Part shown: piece after piece, positions 20,260-28,872 of the stretch
Numbering within the stretch: the first letter of the stretch is position 1
Layout of the letters: every line of letters starts with the position of its first letter
Assembly (NCBI RefSeq): GCF_013373365.1
Contig: NZ_CP035925.1
Location: forward strand, 1,364,001-1,428,000
Reading direction: 5' to 3'
Length of the DNA stretch: 64,000 nt
Source of the DNA: Lentibacillus sp. CBA3610
Lineage (GTDB): Bacteria; Bacillota; Bacilli; Bacillales; Amphibacillaceae
Program-made: the position numbers and the translations under genes
Notes under the pieces: model-generated
The model's input: the letters and a program-made list of their open reading frames with translations, nothing else
What the model was told of the DNA's origin: nothing
Database searches by the model: none

Positions 20260-20699
20260 ATGGAGAAAGATGAAGCAATAAAATTAAACAACCAGCTGTG
20301 TTTTTCTATCTATTCATTATCAAGAGAAATCAATAAATTGTATCGTCCGTTTTTGGAAGAACTCAATTTAACTTATACACAGTATCTTGTCATGCTTGTT
20401 TTGTGGGAAAAGAATCCTGTACAATGAGGAGTTGGGAGACAGTCTTTTTCTCGATTCCGGAACACTTTCCCAGTGCTCAAGCGCCTACAGAAGAGCGTTA
20501 ACATACCGACGAGGATCCCGATGATGAAAGGCGTGTATTAATTTCCTTAACTGAAGAAGGAAAACAATTAAAGGAAACGGCAGCGGAAATTCCCGGTAAG
20601 CTTATTAAAAAGAGTGGTCTCAGTGAAGAGGAATTTTCGAAGACCCTTTTCGACTTCACAAATTTATTACAGCAAATTCAGCAAGCGAATACAGAGTAG
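20260..20699 (+). pseudogene. ohrR: OhrR, MarR-family peroxide sensor, frameshifted
   Basis: Starts MEKDEAIKLNNQLCFSIYSL with the reactive Cys (NQLCF) that OhrR oxidises to sense organic peroxides, then LYRPFLEELNLTYTQYLVML (winged helix start). The recognition helix region (20425-20540) is out of frame, and the C-terminus SLTEEGKQLKETAAEIP to QQANTE is in frame again. It would have repressed the divergent ohr gene. Confidence 0.8.
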
Positions 20700-20716
20700 A
20701 TCATGTGCTTCAGCAA

Positions 20717-20756
20717 AAAGGAAAGAAAAGGTAACAGGCCCCTCTTTCCTTTTTAC
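20717..20756 (+). terminator. Terminator-like hairpin after ohrR
   Basis: AAAGGAAAGA and TCTTTCCTTT can pair around a roughly 16-base loop, followed by further T. It lies just downstream of the ohrR remnant and suits its transcription end. Confidence 0.5.
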
Positions 20757-20991
20757 AGTTTAAATGTCTTTCGCTTACTAGAATATTTTTGTATCCGGGA
20801 TGGCTGATGCTCCTGAAAAAAATCCAAAATCAACAATAAAAAAAGGCGACAACCCCTCACCTCCTTCCTTACTTAAGTTAAACTACTTTTCTTCCTCAGC
20901 TATCATTAAAAGCTTATCATTTTCTCTATTTAGAGTACTGTTTTTTTTATGAATTCAATTTAAATACCAATCCATTTATTTTTAACATATC
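20757..20991. other. Intergenic, AT-rich, no gene seen
   Basis: No ORF or known element recognised. It ends at the first repeat of the array. Confidence 0.35.
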
Positions 20992-21065
20992 TTATTCAAC
21001 TATCTGGCCCATGAGCCAAGAATGTAACGTATTCTTATTCCTGATATGCGCCCGATTGGAGAACA
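20992..21065 (-). repeat. Cassette-boundary repeat CBR1 (long form)
   Basis: Plus-strand order: left arm TTATTCAACTATCTGGCCC, middle CTTATTCC, right arm GCGCCCGATTGGAGAAC. First full copy in the window, 3.9 kb before the next full one. In all CBR entries, strand '-' means the CGGGCGC arm comes first when read that way, which is the main gene direction. Confidence 0.75.
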
Positions 21066-21204
21066 AATTCTTTGTAGTTATTCCTCTCATTCTCAACTTA
21101 AATTCCTTTATTTTGTTCTGTTTGAAACTCTCTATTCCTTTTATTAATCCCTTCCTTTTGTTTTTGCCACCACTTAGTACCAGAAATAATAAAAATAATA
21201 CCAA
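20992..21204 (-). CDS. Doubtful small ORF running into CBR1
   Basis: A 70-codon frame with a hydrophobic start (MVLFLLFLVLSGG) and a basic middle. Its last about 24 codons are simply translation of the repeat, so either the native stop is lost or the frame is spurious. No good ribosome binding site was seen. The position, ending in a repeat, is like that of the array genes. Confidence 0.25.
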   Translation of the reverse strand: MVLFLLFLVLSGGKNKRKGLIKGIESFKQNKIKEFKLRMRGITTKNLFSNRAHIRNKNTLHSWLMGQIVE

Positions 21205-21377
21205 TTACCCCTATTTTTTAGGGCTGTTATGTCGGGAATATTATTTAGTCAACAAAAGTGGAGAATCAGCCCCTCCACTTTGCTTTACTGTCTTAAATCC
21301 TCAATTAAACCATCAAAAAAGATTCCTTCACTCAAAAATGAAAACTCCTACATAATATGGTCCAATTTTAAAGGACA

Positions 21378-21413
21378 ACTTGTTAAACAAGCGCGCCGCC
21401 CGTTTCTTAAATA
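21378..21413 (-). repeat. Degenerate CBR2 (right arm only)
   Basis: TTGTTAAACAAGCGCGCC followed by GCCCGTTTCTTAAATAG resembles the GCGCCCG arm with its tail. It sits 3' of the broken membrane-protein gene at 21488, as a cassette repeat would. Weak. Confidence 0.35.
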
Positions 21414-21487
21414 GTCTTTTTGGATATTACTGCAGAATGAAAAGGGGATAATCAAAAAGATTGAGCTTGGCATCACATCTCCATCTT

Positions 21488-21938
21488 TCATTGTTCTGAT
21501 ACGTACAGCATAACCTTTTGCACAATGAATCCAACCAACACACCCAGTATCACAAACAACATCGGTAGCCATACAGGTCCGAAAAGCACACCAAACAATG
21601 TCAATGTCGTAGAGTAAATTAGACCAACAGTTACAAAATAAGCCGAAAATACGAACGGTAAAAATGCAAAACGTGATTGTCCTTCTTCTGCATCCTTAAA
21701 GGCATCCCACATCGTAAAAAGGTAACAGACAGGGACAATAAAACATCAACCATCCATAATTGGCTTGCACTATTGCTGTTTGTATATCTCCTTGGAAACT
21801 GTAGAGGATTGTCTGATTAAAATTTGTCTGGATATTAATTATGAATTCAAAGATAATGAGCAGAATCCCTTTGATGTGTTTCCCGTTCAAAAGCTGACCG
21901 AATCCGGGGAGTGCGATGGACCAAAGCAATTTTTCCAT
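21488..21938 (-). pseudogene. Membrane protein with LPGFGQLLN motif, frameshifted
   Basis: Two overlapping frames together match the intact paralogue at 24486-24941: LLWSIALPGFGQLLNGKHIK, FNQTILYSFQGDIQTAI, ANYGWLMFY, then after a shift at about 21705 MWDAFKDAEEGQSRFAFLPF and VFSAYFVTVGLIY. Four membrane helices are predicted by eye. Unknown function. It lies directly downstream of a DUF3231 gene on the same strand, as does the paralogue. Confidence 0.7.
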
Positions 21939-22080
21939 TCATATCGCCTCACCCTTCCCTTTTTTACTCCGTATGACAGATCGCCTCCCAATTCTATTAT
22001 TTTTAAACGGACCCACTGAAATTAGAGTTTTCTATCCAGCTTTGGCCAGTACTTTACTTAAAAAAGAGGGGTTCATTCGA

Positions 22081-23082
22081 TTATAAGGAACGCTGAACAT
22101 CGGAAAACTGAGGTGGCTGTTCCAGCCATTTATTCTTAATAGCCAACTCTGCACTATTTTTTGCATAACGTTCGGATCCTGTTATTAACTTTCCAAACAG
22201 AAAAGCTAAATCAGATCTTTGAGATTGTCCCATCGCTATACCATAATCAGAAATGCCAATGCCAGCAAGAAATGCAACATGCCCCATCATCAATTTGTCT
22301 AAGAAAGGTGAAATGGTCGAGTCGGTCACTTCAAAATCCGGAAAAGAAGGAGGATCAAGGTTTTCGTTTTTTATTTTTTGATTTAAAGTTTCTCTATGGC
22401 TGTCTGTAATGCCTTTCCCTTTCAGCATATGGTCTCTGACTTCTTGGGAATCGGCAACCTGACTGAAGCCTAACAATAAGTAACCTCCAATAGTATTCGT
22501 TATGGTGCTTTTATAAAGATGTCTGATCTCTACGGCATTTAAGGGCCTATCATTTGTGAAAAGACCGATATTCAAATAATACTTTTCGTCTTGTATAAAA
22601 CTTGAATGTTCAGGATACGAAAATTTTGGGGCATGAGAATACACACCCTTATCTAACATTAATTTCGTCGATTGATCCTGTAACTTTATTGTTTTCATCA
22701 GAGCTTGTTCAAAAAAATTTAATGTTCTTTGATCTGAGGAATAGGAGTAATACGTTCCATAATTTCTTAATCCATAGTTCGCCATATGCTTGACGTAGAC
22801 CAAACAAAAGGTGTCAGAAAATAAACGGGGCACATCCGGATTCACGTCACCCTCTGTAAACCCTTCAGGGATGGGATATCCCTCACTTTTGAAAATTTCT
22901 TCAATGGATTGAAGATGTTGGACACTGAGGTTAAATGCGTTCTCTATTATTTGTTGCATCTCTTTATCCACCATTTTTTCAGTAAAGTGCTGCAGAACAC
23001 GCCGAGATAAACTTGCACTCATATAAGTCGACCAAAGAGAACCAATTTCTATAGATGTTAACTTATTCTTAGGATTTTCCAT
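22081..23082 (-). CDS. DUF3231 family protein, paralogue 2
   Basis: About 333 residues with the two-halves layout: TSIEIGSLWSTYMSASLSRR near the start, LNAVEIRHLYKSTITNTIGG in the second half, LDKLMMGHVAFLAGIGISDY and the C-terminal NKWLEQPP. An ATG at 23100 exists, but GGAGG lies seven bases before the ATG at 23082, which is the better start. Divergent from paralogue 3. Function unknown; the family is typical of spore formers. Confidence 0.88.
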   Translation of the reverse strand: MENPKNKLTSIEIGSLWSTYMSASLSRRVLQHFTEKMVDKEMQQIIENAFNLSVQHLQSIEEIFKSEGYPIPEGFTEGDVNPDVPRLFSDTFCLVYVKHMANYGLRNYGTYYSYSSDQRTLNFFEQALMKTIKLQDQSTKLMLDKGVYSHAPKFSYPEHSSFIQDEKYYLNIGLFTNDRPLNAVEIRHLYKSTITNTIGGYLLLGFSQVADSQEVRDHMLKGKGITDSHRETLNQKIKNENLDPPSFPDFEVTDSTISPFLDKLMMGHVAFLAGIGISDYGIAMGQSQRSDLAFLFGKLITGSERYAKNSAELAIKNKWLEQPPQFSDVQRSL

Positions 23083-23336
23083 GTTGTTTCCTCCAAACAT
23101 CCTATTTACGGTTATTTTTTACCTCCCCTCATTAAATATTCATTATAGATAAAATCAGCATTTAACGGACTAGTATTGCACATGGGTTTCCCAATGAAAC
23201 AAGGGGATTGATTTTTTGTTTTCTACATCCCTTTCACTTTTCGAATCGTTTCCATAACCCAGTTTGATTCATTCATAAAATCCACTTTTATGCTAATAAT
23301 AAACCTATCTCAGCATGCTTTTAAGGAGGCTAAACA

Positions 23337-24353
23337 ATGAATGAAAGAAAAATTAATATAACATCTGCCGAAATTGGTTCTCTTTGGACGGGTTATATGA
23401 ACGATAGCATGTCTAAATGTATCTTAGGTTTCATGCTAAAGCATATTGAGGATCCAGACATAAAACCTGTTATTCAATACGCCTACGACATATCATCCAA
23501 TCACTTGGAACAGCTACTCGTTACATTTGAAAAAGAAAAATACGCAATTCCTAACGGGTTTACCGAACAAGATGTAAACATGAACGCGCCATGGCTTTTT
23601 TCAGACACATTTTGTTTAATGTATGTGAATCATATGGCGAAGGCGGGAATGTTAATATACAGTGGTTTTGTTTCTATGAGTTACCGGGATGATGTATGTA
23701 ACTATTTTGTGCAGGCGTTAAATGAAACCAGTAACCTTTATAAACAATCTCTCGAAACTGGTCTTTCCAAGGGAATAATTTCCAGACATCCGTATATTGA
23801 AGTTCCTAAAGAAACAGACTATATTGACAGTAAAAAGTATTTAAGCGGTTTAAACCCCTTCAATGACAAACGGCCATTAAATGCTGTTGAGATTTCTCAT
23901 TTATATCAGAACTTACTAACAAATTCAATGGGGATGAAACTATGCATTGCATTTGCTCAAACATCACCATCTAAAGATGTACAAGATTACATGATTCGTG
24001 GAAGAGACATCTCGAAAAAGCATATAAAAATTTTTACAGATTCACTTATGAAAGATGATATTGAACCTGCACAGACGAATATAGGCATAAGTGACTCCAC
24101 AACCCAAACCTTTTCAGATAAATTAATGATGTTTCACATGAATTTGCTTATTACTTCTGGAATAGGGAATTATTCAACAGCAGCATCTGCAAGTCAACGA
24201 AGTGATTTGATGCTTAATTATGAACGATTATCATTAGAGGTTTCTCGGCTTGCCAAAAGCGGGGCTGATATCATGATTAAACATAATTGGTTGGAACAAC
24301 CGCCTGGAACTAAGGACCGTAAAAAATTATCGAAAGATAAACAAAAAGGCTGA
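23337..24353 (+). CDS. DUF3231 family protein, paralogue 3
   Basis: 338 residues: TSAEIGSLWTGYMNDSMSKC at the start, LNAVEISHLYQNLLTNSMGM in the second half, SDKLMMFHMNLLITSGIGNY, HNWLEQPP near the C-terminus and a lysine-rich tail. AAGGAGG precedes the ATG by seven bases. It diverges from paralogue 2 and is followed by the LPGFGQLLN membrane gene, so 21.5-24.9 kb is a mirror-image pair of two-gene units. Confidence 0.9.
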   Translation: MNERKINITSAEIGSLWTGYMNDSMSKCILGFMLKHIEDPDIKPVIQYAYDISSNHLEQLLVTFEKEKYAIPNGFTEQDVNMNAPWLFSDTFCLMYVNHMAKAGMLIYSGFVSMSYRDDVCNYFVQALNETSNLYKQSLETGLSKGIISRHPYIEVPKETDYIDSKKYLSGLNPFNDKRPLNAVEISHLYQNLLTNSMGMKLCIAFAQTSPSKDVQDYMIRGRDISKKHIKIFTDSLMKDDIEPAQTNIGISDSTTQTFSDKLMMFHMNLLITSGIGNYSTAASASQRSDLMLNYERLSLEVSRLAKSGADIMIKHNWLEQPPGTKDRKKLSKDKQKG

Positions 24354-24485
24354 TCTTAAAATGGATTAAACAAAAAAATAAATAAGAAGGTGACATCATG
24401 CGTTACATTCCTATTCCTGCGAATGCACAAAATAACCTCTTTTTTTTAGCTCGATCACTGATAAATACCAGGGGAAGGTTAGTAT

Positions 24486-24941
24486 TTGAAAGCAGTTGAA
24501 GCCTTATTATGGAGCATCGCATTACCGGGATTTGGTCAATTATTAAATAAAATGTATATCAAAGGATTGGTATTGATTTTATTAGAGTTTTTGATTAATG
24601 TACTGGGAAATTTTAACGAAGTTATTATTTTAAGTTTTCAGGGGAACGTGGAAATGGCAGTTGAACAGGCAAACTATCAGTGGCTTATGTTTTATCCTTG
24701 TTTATACTTTTTTGCGATGTGGGATGCGTATAAAGATGCAGGTGGAGGAAAAGAACCTTTTTCCTTTTTACCATTTGTTTTTTCAGCTTATTTTGTGACG
24801 GTGGGAACGATCTATTCATCAAAAATAACGCTATTCGGCCAATTATTGGGAGTTATCTGGATTCCAATGTTGAGTGTACTCCCGGGGTTATTTGTGGGAT
24901 TGTTATTAAAAAGAATATTTACAAAAAAGCTGATCTCATGA
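24486..24941 (+). CDS. Membrane protein with LPGFGQLLN motif
   Basis: 151 residues starting at a TTG with GGGGAAGG seven bases upstream. LLWSIALPGFGQLLNKMYIK at residues 7-26, four likely membrane helices, and MWDAYKDAGG in the cytosolic loop before the last two. The intact counterpart of the broken gene at 21488-21938. Family function unknown; its steady position behind a DUF3231 gene suggests they work together. Confidence 0.8.
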   Translation: MKAVEALLWSIALPGFGQLLNKMYIKGLVLILLEFLINVLGNFNEVIILSFQGNVEMAVEQANYQWLMFYPCLYFFAMWDAYKDAGGGKEPFSFLPFVFSAYFVTVGTIYSSKITLFGQLLGVIWIPMLSVLPGLFVGLLLKRIFTKKLIS

Positions 24942-24953
24942 TCAGCTTTTTTT
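24923..24953 (+). terminator. Rho-independent terminator
   Basis: AAAAAAGCTGATC and GATCAGCTTTTTT form a perfect stem with a four-base loop followed by T's; the stem includes the last codons and stop of the membrane-protein gene. Confidence 0.85.
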
Positions 24954-24994
24954 ATTTTCCGCAAAAAATTAGTGACAATTAAATTGTTCTTCTT

Positions 24995-25070
24995 TTATTC
25001 AATTATCCGGTCCGATTAATCAAGTAATGACACGCTTCTTATTCTGTTCTCGCGCCCGATTAATGAATAG
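24995..25070 (-). repeat. Cassette-boundary repeat CBR3
   Basis: Left arm TTATTCAATTATCCGG, a fused TCCGATTAATCAAG, then CTTATTCTG and right arm CGCGCCCGATTAATGAAT. Composite: a short-form dyad followed by a full right half. Lies 37 bases from the stop of the nucleotidyltransferase gene. Confidence 0.7.
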
Positions 25071-25106
25071 TCGTTTCCAATTTTTAGCTGCTATTGCTTT
25101 TAAAAA

Positions 25107-25826
25107 TTATTCCTTACCTAAAGAAAAGCCATCAAATAATCGTCCCCCATACGGATGCAATATTTCATCAACCAACGTGACAACTTTATTTTTAACCCCA
25201 TTTTTATAAAATTCATCAAAAGCTTCAACAAATTGTTCTGCGAAATTTATGTCGTAATCCCTTAATGAACGTATTACCCACTTGGATGCACCAATCCATT
25301 TATTATTTGTCCTTAATACAAATTCACTGACAAGTTCAGCGAGCGTATTAGCAACGAAAATCTCTTCTGCTCTATTATTGCAACCAATAAAGTCATCAAG
25401 CGTATCCGTTATAAAGTATCGTTTCGTATTTATAGTATCAGTCGACCACATTTCCGGACCTTCAGATAATAATTCTTTTGCTTCACGTTTTATAGAATCA
25501 ATTACCCCTTTATCTTTCAGAATTGTACCTTCTGATACCATGCGGGGAAGTGATGGCCTAGCTCTTTTAAAATCACTTTCAAAATAGTCTTGATAAGAAT
25601 TTAAGTTGTGCGCAAATACTTCTATCCGCCAACCATAGGCAATTAGTGACTCCCTATAAGAAGATCTATATGTATCATCAAATATTACTATATCAAGGTC
25701 TGACGTTTTTGTTGCTTCACCACGAACAACACTTCCTGCCAATAAGGCTCCATCACAATTTGGAAAATAATTTTTGATGAATTTCTGTGCTGCTTTTAAT
25801 GGTTCTAGCCTGTTAAACTCCCCCAT
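25107..25826 (-). CDS. Nucleotidyltransferase-domain protein (aminoglycoside adenylyltransferase-like fold)
   Basis: About 239 residues. The pol-beta-type NTase signature GSVVRGEATKTSDLDIVIF lies at about residues 30-50, with the GSxxRG and DxD metal ligands intact; the C-terminal helical half suits KNTase/ANT-like proteins. The substrate is unknown; resistance function is only a possibility. A better-spaced ATG at 25826 follows AGAGGG, so the 25832 start is less likely. A typical array gene between CBR3 and CBR4. Confidence 0.8.
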   Translation of the reverse strand: MGEFNRLEPLKAAQKFIKNYFPNCDGALLAGSVVRGEATKTSDLDIVIFDDTYRSSYRESLIAYGWRIEVFAHNLNSYQDYFESDFKRARPSLPRMVSEGTILKDKGVIDSIKREAKELLSEGPEMWSTDTINTKRYFITDTLDDFIGCNNRAEEIFVANTLAELVSEFVLRTNNKWIGASKWVIRSLRDYDINFAEQFVEAFDEFYKNGVKNKVVTLVDEILHPYGGRLFDGFSLGKE

Positions 25827-25864
25827 AAACATCCCTCTTTTCGATACTTATCTTATTTTAACTC

Positions 25865-25985
25865 TACTGCCCTATAACGGACTAAGTACCAAGATAATGG
25901 CTGCTGAAACCAGCCCATATTGTTCAATTTTCGCGCCCAATTTATAAACAATTTTATTACGCAACTGCGCCCGTTTGAGGAAGAT
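25865..25985 (-). repeat. Cassette-boundary repeat CBR4, tandem right halves
   Basis: Contains CTGCCCTATAACGG (left-type), then two right-half copies: TTCGCGCCCAATTTATAAAC and ACTGCGCCCGTTTGAGG. Looks like a partial duplication or the fusion of two boundaries after loss of an intervening gene. Confidence 0.6.
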
Positions 25986-26022
25986 CATGGCAGATGGGCA
26001 TGAGCGCTTTATCTATTATCAA

Positions 26023-26062
26023 ATAAAAAATAAAGAGAGGCTGCATGATTAACAGCCCCCCT
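26023..26062 (-). terminator. Weak terminator after the PfpI-family gene
   Basis: On the minus strand GGGGCTG and CAGCCTC pair around TTAATCATG, followed by a T-rich tail. It lies just beyond the gene's stop. Confidence 0.5.
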
Positions 26063-26076
26063 ATACGATCGACGAA

Positions 26077-26589
26077 TTATTTTTCTAAAAGCTTTAGAGA
26101 TTCGCGATTGAATGCAGGAAGATCATCAGGTGTTCTGCTTGTTACAAGGTTTCCATCTACGATTACTTCTTCATCTTTTACAGTTGCTCCTGCATTTTCC
26201 AAGTCTTTTCTTACGGAAACAAAGCTTGTTAGCTCTCTACCTTTTAGTTGGTCTGTATTAACGAGAAACTGTGGACCATGGCAAATTGAAAATATGGGTT
26301 TATTATCTTGGAAAAATGTTTTCGCAAACTCACTATTCTTCGGATTAATACGTAGTAAGTCAGGAGAAAACCCGCCAGGTACGAGTAATGCATCATAATC
26401 GTTTGCATTTACTTCATCTATGCCTCTATCTGCTTGTATTTCGTCCCCATTTTTGCCATTGATGGTTTTTTTTGCTTCATTACTGATAATATCTACCGTA
26501 TGCCCAGCTTCTTTGTAAGCTTTCACAGGATCAGTTAATTCAATTTCTTCTACCATGTCTGTTACAAGGACTGCAATGTGTCGACTCAT
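26077..26589 (-). CDS. DJ-1/PfpI-family protein (general stress/deglycase type)
   Basis: 170 residues, the normal length for PfpI/YhbO/YraA proteins. The nucleophile elbow SICHGPQ at about residues 104-110 provides Cys and His, with an upstream Glu-containing motif (RGIDEVNANDYDALLVPGG) and the end strand LVTSRTPDDLPAF. Such proteins act against glyoxal-type damage or as stress proteins in the cytosol. AAAGGGAGG precedes the start. Lies between CBR4 and the intron-split CBR5. Confidence 0.88.
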   Translation of the reverse strand: MSRHIAVLVTDMVEEIELTDPVKAYKEAGHTVDIISNEAKKTINGKNGDEIQADRGIDEVNANDYDALLVPGGFSPDLLRINPKNSEFAKTFFQDNKPIFSICHGPQFLVNTDQLKGRELTSFVSVRKDLENAGATVKDEEVIVDGNLVTSRTPDDLPAFNRESLKLLEK

Positions 26590-26736
26590 ATAGCACTTCC
26601 TCCCTTTATCATTCTCGAATATATTCTAGCAGACTGCCCATAACTTTATTAAGCAGTATGCTCATGAACCGTATTATACACGAACCAAATAACGATGCTC
26701 TAACTGACAGGCACTTGTTCCCTTCTACCTTATCGT

Positions 26737-26785
26737 GTTACATAAACGTGCACTACAATGGCATTTGGCCGCTGGTCTTTATTCC
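26737..26785 (-). repeat. CBR5, left part, separated from its right part by an intron-like element
   Basis: GTTACATAAACGTGCAC, TACAATGGCATTTGG and CCGCTGGTCTTTATTCC match the left arm and middle of the long repeat form, ending at the TTTATTCC that normally leads into GGAANNGCGCCC. The missing right arm is at 27573-27593. Confidence 0.75.
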
Positions 26786-27572
26786 CCAACTGTTAGCAAT
26801 AGGTAAGCCTTTGAAATTATCTCCAGCTTTTCCCCTGCTCCACATGGAGCATGCAGGTTTCCCCGCACTCCACGCTCCATCTAACGATATGTAATAAATG
26901 ATAAGTTCCTCGTCAACTTCAGACAAGAGGAAAACTATTGCCCAAACAGAAAACTCTTGCCTTGAAGCTCGCACTGTGGAAAATCCCACGTTCCTACCCG
27001 ATCGGTGCGATAAACGCTTGGAAAACCATCGTTCCATTCGCTAGACTTGGGGCTGTTCCTCCACTTCCATTACAGAAGATTCATAGGTCGTACCCCTACC
27101 TTCACAAGGATAAATACCTTTCGGCATATGCCTTATAGTACCGTTTCGGATGACAGTCCTTGTTTCAAACGTCCCTTGCTTCCCAAGTCCCTTACAACAT
27201 AGCTATCGATACTGAACGTAGGTGCTTCCTATAAGCCTGTGAGCTGGATATCGCCCTTGTTCGGTATAGCGTATTTCAGAGGGCGCATTTTTAATCTACA
27301 CCAATCACGCTTAAGAACATTCTCACCATATCCAGTTTTTCAGCCGTGCGGCATACCTTCTCTCATGGAGTGGCCCCAGCCTTCGTTCTGCCGAATCTAC
27401 CTGTACTTCAAACCCCATGACCTGTCAGTCATGACGCATGCAGGAGCATTGACGGGATGGTTTCAGGAAACATGGTTCCATCATTCCCATCCTCGGTTGT
27501 AACGTTTAGATAATAATATTTTATAATCTACTGCCTTTCACGTTTGAATACGCTTATAGCAGAACTTGTCGA
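26786..27572 (-). mobile_element. Group II intron-like RNA element without ORF, inserted in CBR5 (copy 1)
   Basis: About 790 bases, highly structured and with no reverse transcriptase. In minus-strand order: ACAAGTTCTGCTATAAGC, GATTCGGCAGAACGAAGG, GGTATGCCGCACGGCTG, AATACGCTATACCG, GACTGTCATCCGAAACGG, GGCATATGCCGAAAGG, a stem-loop TGCGGGGAAACCTGCA within GGAGCG...GCTCC resembling domain V, and a domain VI-like GGCTTACCTATTGCTAAC at the end. Two partial homologues exist (15050-15285, 51745-52276). The group II assignment is from overall look; no GUGYG start is evident, so another structured mobile RNA is possible. Confidence 0.5.
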
Positions 27573-27593
27573 TCGGCGCCCGTTTACGGAAGA
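27573..27593 (-). repeat. CBR5, right part
   Basis: TCGGCGCCCGTTTACGGAAG is the right arm of the repeat whose left part ends at 26785. Joined, the two halves rebuild an ordinary long-form CBR. Confidence 0.75.
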
Positions 27594-27646
27594 TCGTGAA
27601 ACTTTATGTTAGCAGGTAATATCAACTCCTGCCACACAGGATAGCA

Positions 27647-28105
27647 TCATTCATCGTTAAGAGAATATGATTGATCTCTAACCACTACGGTTTCAGGCTC
27701 AAAACGAATGAACACATTTTGAGGATCTTGATTTTTAAACCTAGAATCCCAGTTGTTTTCATTTGAACCCAAATATTTTGTAAATAACCGTTTAGCTAAG
27801 TCAAAATTAAATTGTTTTACGGTTGCTTTTCCTCTAAATCCTGCGTGCAACACTTTCCCTGTAGTAGAATCAAAATCTACAATACCGATAGCACAATATG
27901 GATGTTTATCTATCCTCAAGGGAAATGTATCTTCAGGGGTTCCTATAATCCAAAGACATTTATTCTCCCAAAGAAACCACACTGGTGATTGTCTTGGCCC
28001 TTCTGGTGAAAATGTTGAAAGATGAGCAAACAATGGCTTCTTTAAAAACTCATCCAAATCAAAACTTCTTTTACCTTTTATAATTTCCATTCGTTTCACA
28101 TCCAA
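27647..28105 (-). CDS. Pyridoxamine 5'-phosphate oxidase-like FMN-binding split-barrel protein
   Basis: About 147-152 residues. FAHLSTFSPEGPRQSPVWFL with LWIIGTPEDTFPLRIDKHPY is the typical FMN-binding barrel core, followed by GFRGKATV and a C-terminal RFEPETVVVRD. Family members oxidise or reduce small substrates with flavin; the substrate is unknown. The start could be the ATG at 28090 (after GGATGTGAAACG) rather than 28105. An array gene between CBR5 and CBR6. Confidence 0.8.
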   Translation of the reverse strand: MDVKRMEIIKGKRSFDLDEFLKKPLFAHLSTFSPEGPRQSPVWFLWENKCLWIIGTPEDTFPLRIDKHPYCAIGIVDFDSTTGKVLHAGFRGKATVKQFNFDLAKRLFTKYLGSNENNWDSRFKNQDPQNVFIRFEPETVVVRDQSYSLNDE

Positions 28106-28112
28106 TTATATA

Positions 28113-28173
28113 AGTTCAATATGTATGGAACAGACGCCAAGTCTTATTCCGGAATGGCGCCCTATTATGGAAC
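28113..28173 (-). repeat. Cassette-boundary repeat CBR6
   Basis: Left arm AGTTCAATATGTATGG, short middle, CTTATTCCGGAATG and right arm GCGCCCTATTATGGAAC. It begins eight bases upstream of the FMN-protein start, so that gene must use a promoter in or before the repeat. Confidence 0.75.
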
Positions 28174-28195
28174 AATCAAGACTATCTTAGTTGGT

Positions 28196-28780
28196 TTAAT
28201 CAAGCATATTTTTCATATGCTTAATCCTTATTTTATTCCATTTAGAAATCCAATTTTTCTTAACCATCCGTTCCTCATAAATGGATATCCTTCCCCTGGA
28301 ATTTATGAAATAACTGGTTGGTTTTACCTCTAAATTGATAACATCTTCAACTCCATAGGGAGCAGCTAATATCAGATTATCATATTTATCTAACTTTACC
28401 CCTAAAGCTGTCGCTGTTTCTGGGAATTTCGATATGGCATCAACAGAAGATGAATAAGGTTCAATATCATTAGCAATGTGCATTCTTGCTTCGTTCTTGA
28501 CAGACCAAGGTTCCTTAGGATGTATTTTAATAAGCTTTTGTTCCAATCTTTTTTCAGTAACTTCATCTGTATTTGTATTATCAAAATAGATAACATCAAT
28601 ATCCGGTACTCGTGTCCTTTCACGAAACCCGTGTAAAGTATCCCAAATCTTTGATCGTATAAAACCGGCACATATCCACCAATCTGGCAAATTTAAAGAT
28701 TTAACTGTCGCTAAGATCTCCATCATCCAATCATCTTCGCTAATTAAATTTAAGATATCACGTTCGTTTTTTAAGTTCAT
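28196..28780 (-). CDS. Nucleotidyltransferase-family protein (COG3575 type), copy A
   Basis: About 194 residues: LPDWWICAGFIRSKIWDTLH at residues 30-49 with the NTase-like GFxRSxxWD signature, then VPDIDVIYFDNT carrying the DxD-like acidic pair, EARMHIAN and SVDAISKFPETATALGVKLD. Highly similar to the paralogue at 55282-55866 (both between repeats, 27 kb apart). An ATG at 28843 would add 21 residues translated from CBR7; AAGGGG before the ATG at 28780 marks the real start. Substrate unknown. Confidence 0.85.
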   Translation of the reverse strand: MNLKNERDILNLISEDDWMMEILATVKSLNLPDWWICAGFIRSKIWDTLHGFRERTRVPDIDVIYFDNTNTDEVTEKRLEQKLIKIHPKEPWSVKNEARMHIANDIEPYSSSVDAISKFPETATALGVKLDKYDNLILAAPYGVEDVINLEVKPTSYFINSRGRISIYEERMVKKNWISKWNKIRIKHMKNMLD

Positions 28781-28790
28781 AATAGTCCCC

Positions 28791-28832
28791 TTGTGCCTAT
28801 TTTTGTTCCAGATTGGCACCCCATAATGGAAG
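28791..28832 (-). repeat. Cassette-boundary repeat CBR7 (medium form)
   Basis: TTGTGCCTATTTTTGTTCC then AGATTGGCACCCCATAATGG: a degenerate inner hairpin plus right arm. It sits directly upstream of the nucleotidyltransferase ribosome binding site. Confidence 0.55.
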
Positions 28833-28872
28833 ATCGACTTCAATACTTTTTTGCTACTTTCCAGAAGAGGCT

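Noticed and set aside
26753..27037. 94-residue ORF inside the intron-like element as a protein gene
   Set aside because: No family resemblance, no ribosome binding site, and the sequence is conserved as structured RNA in other copies.
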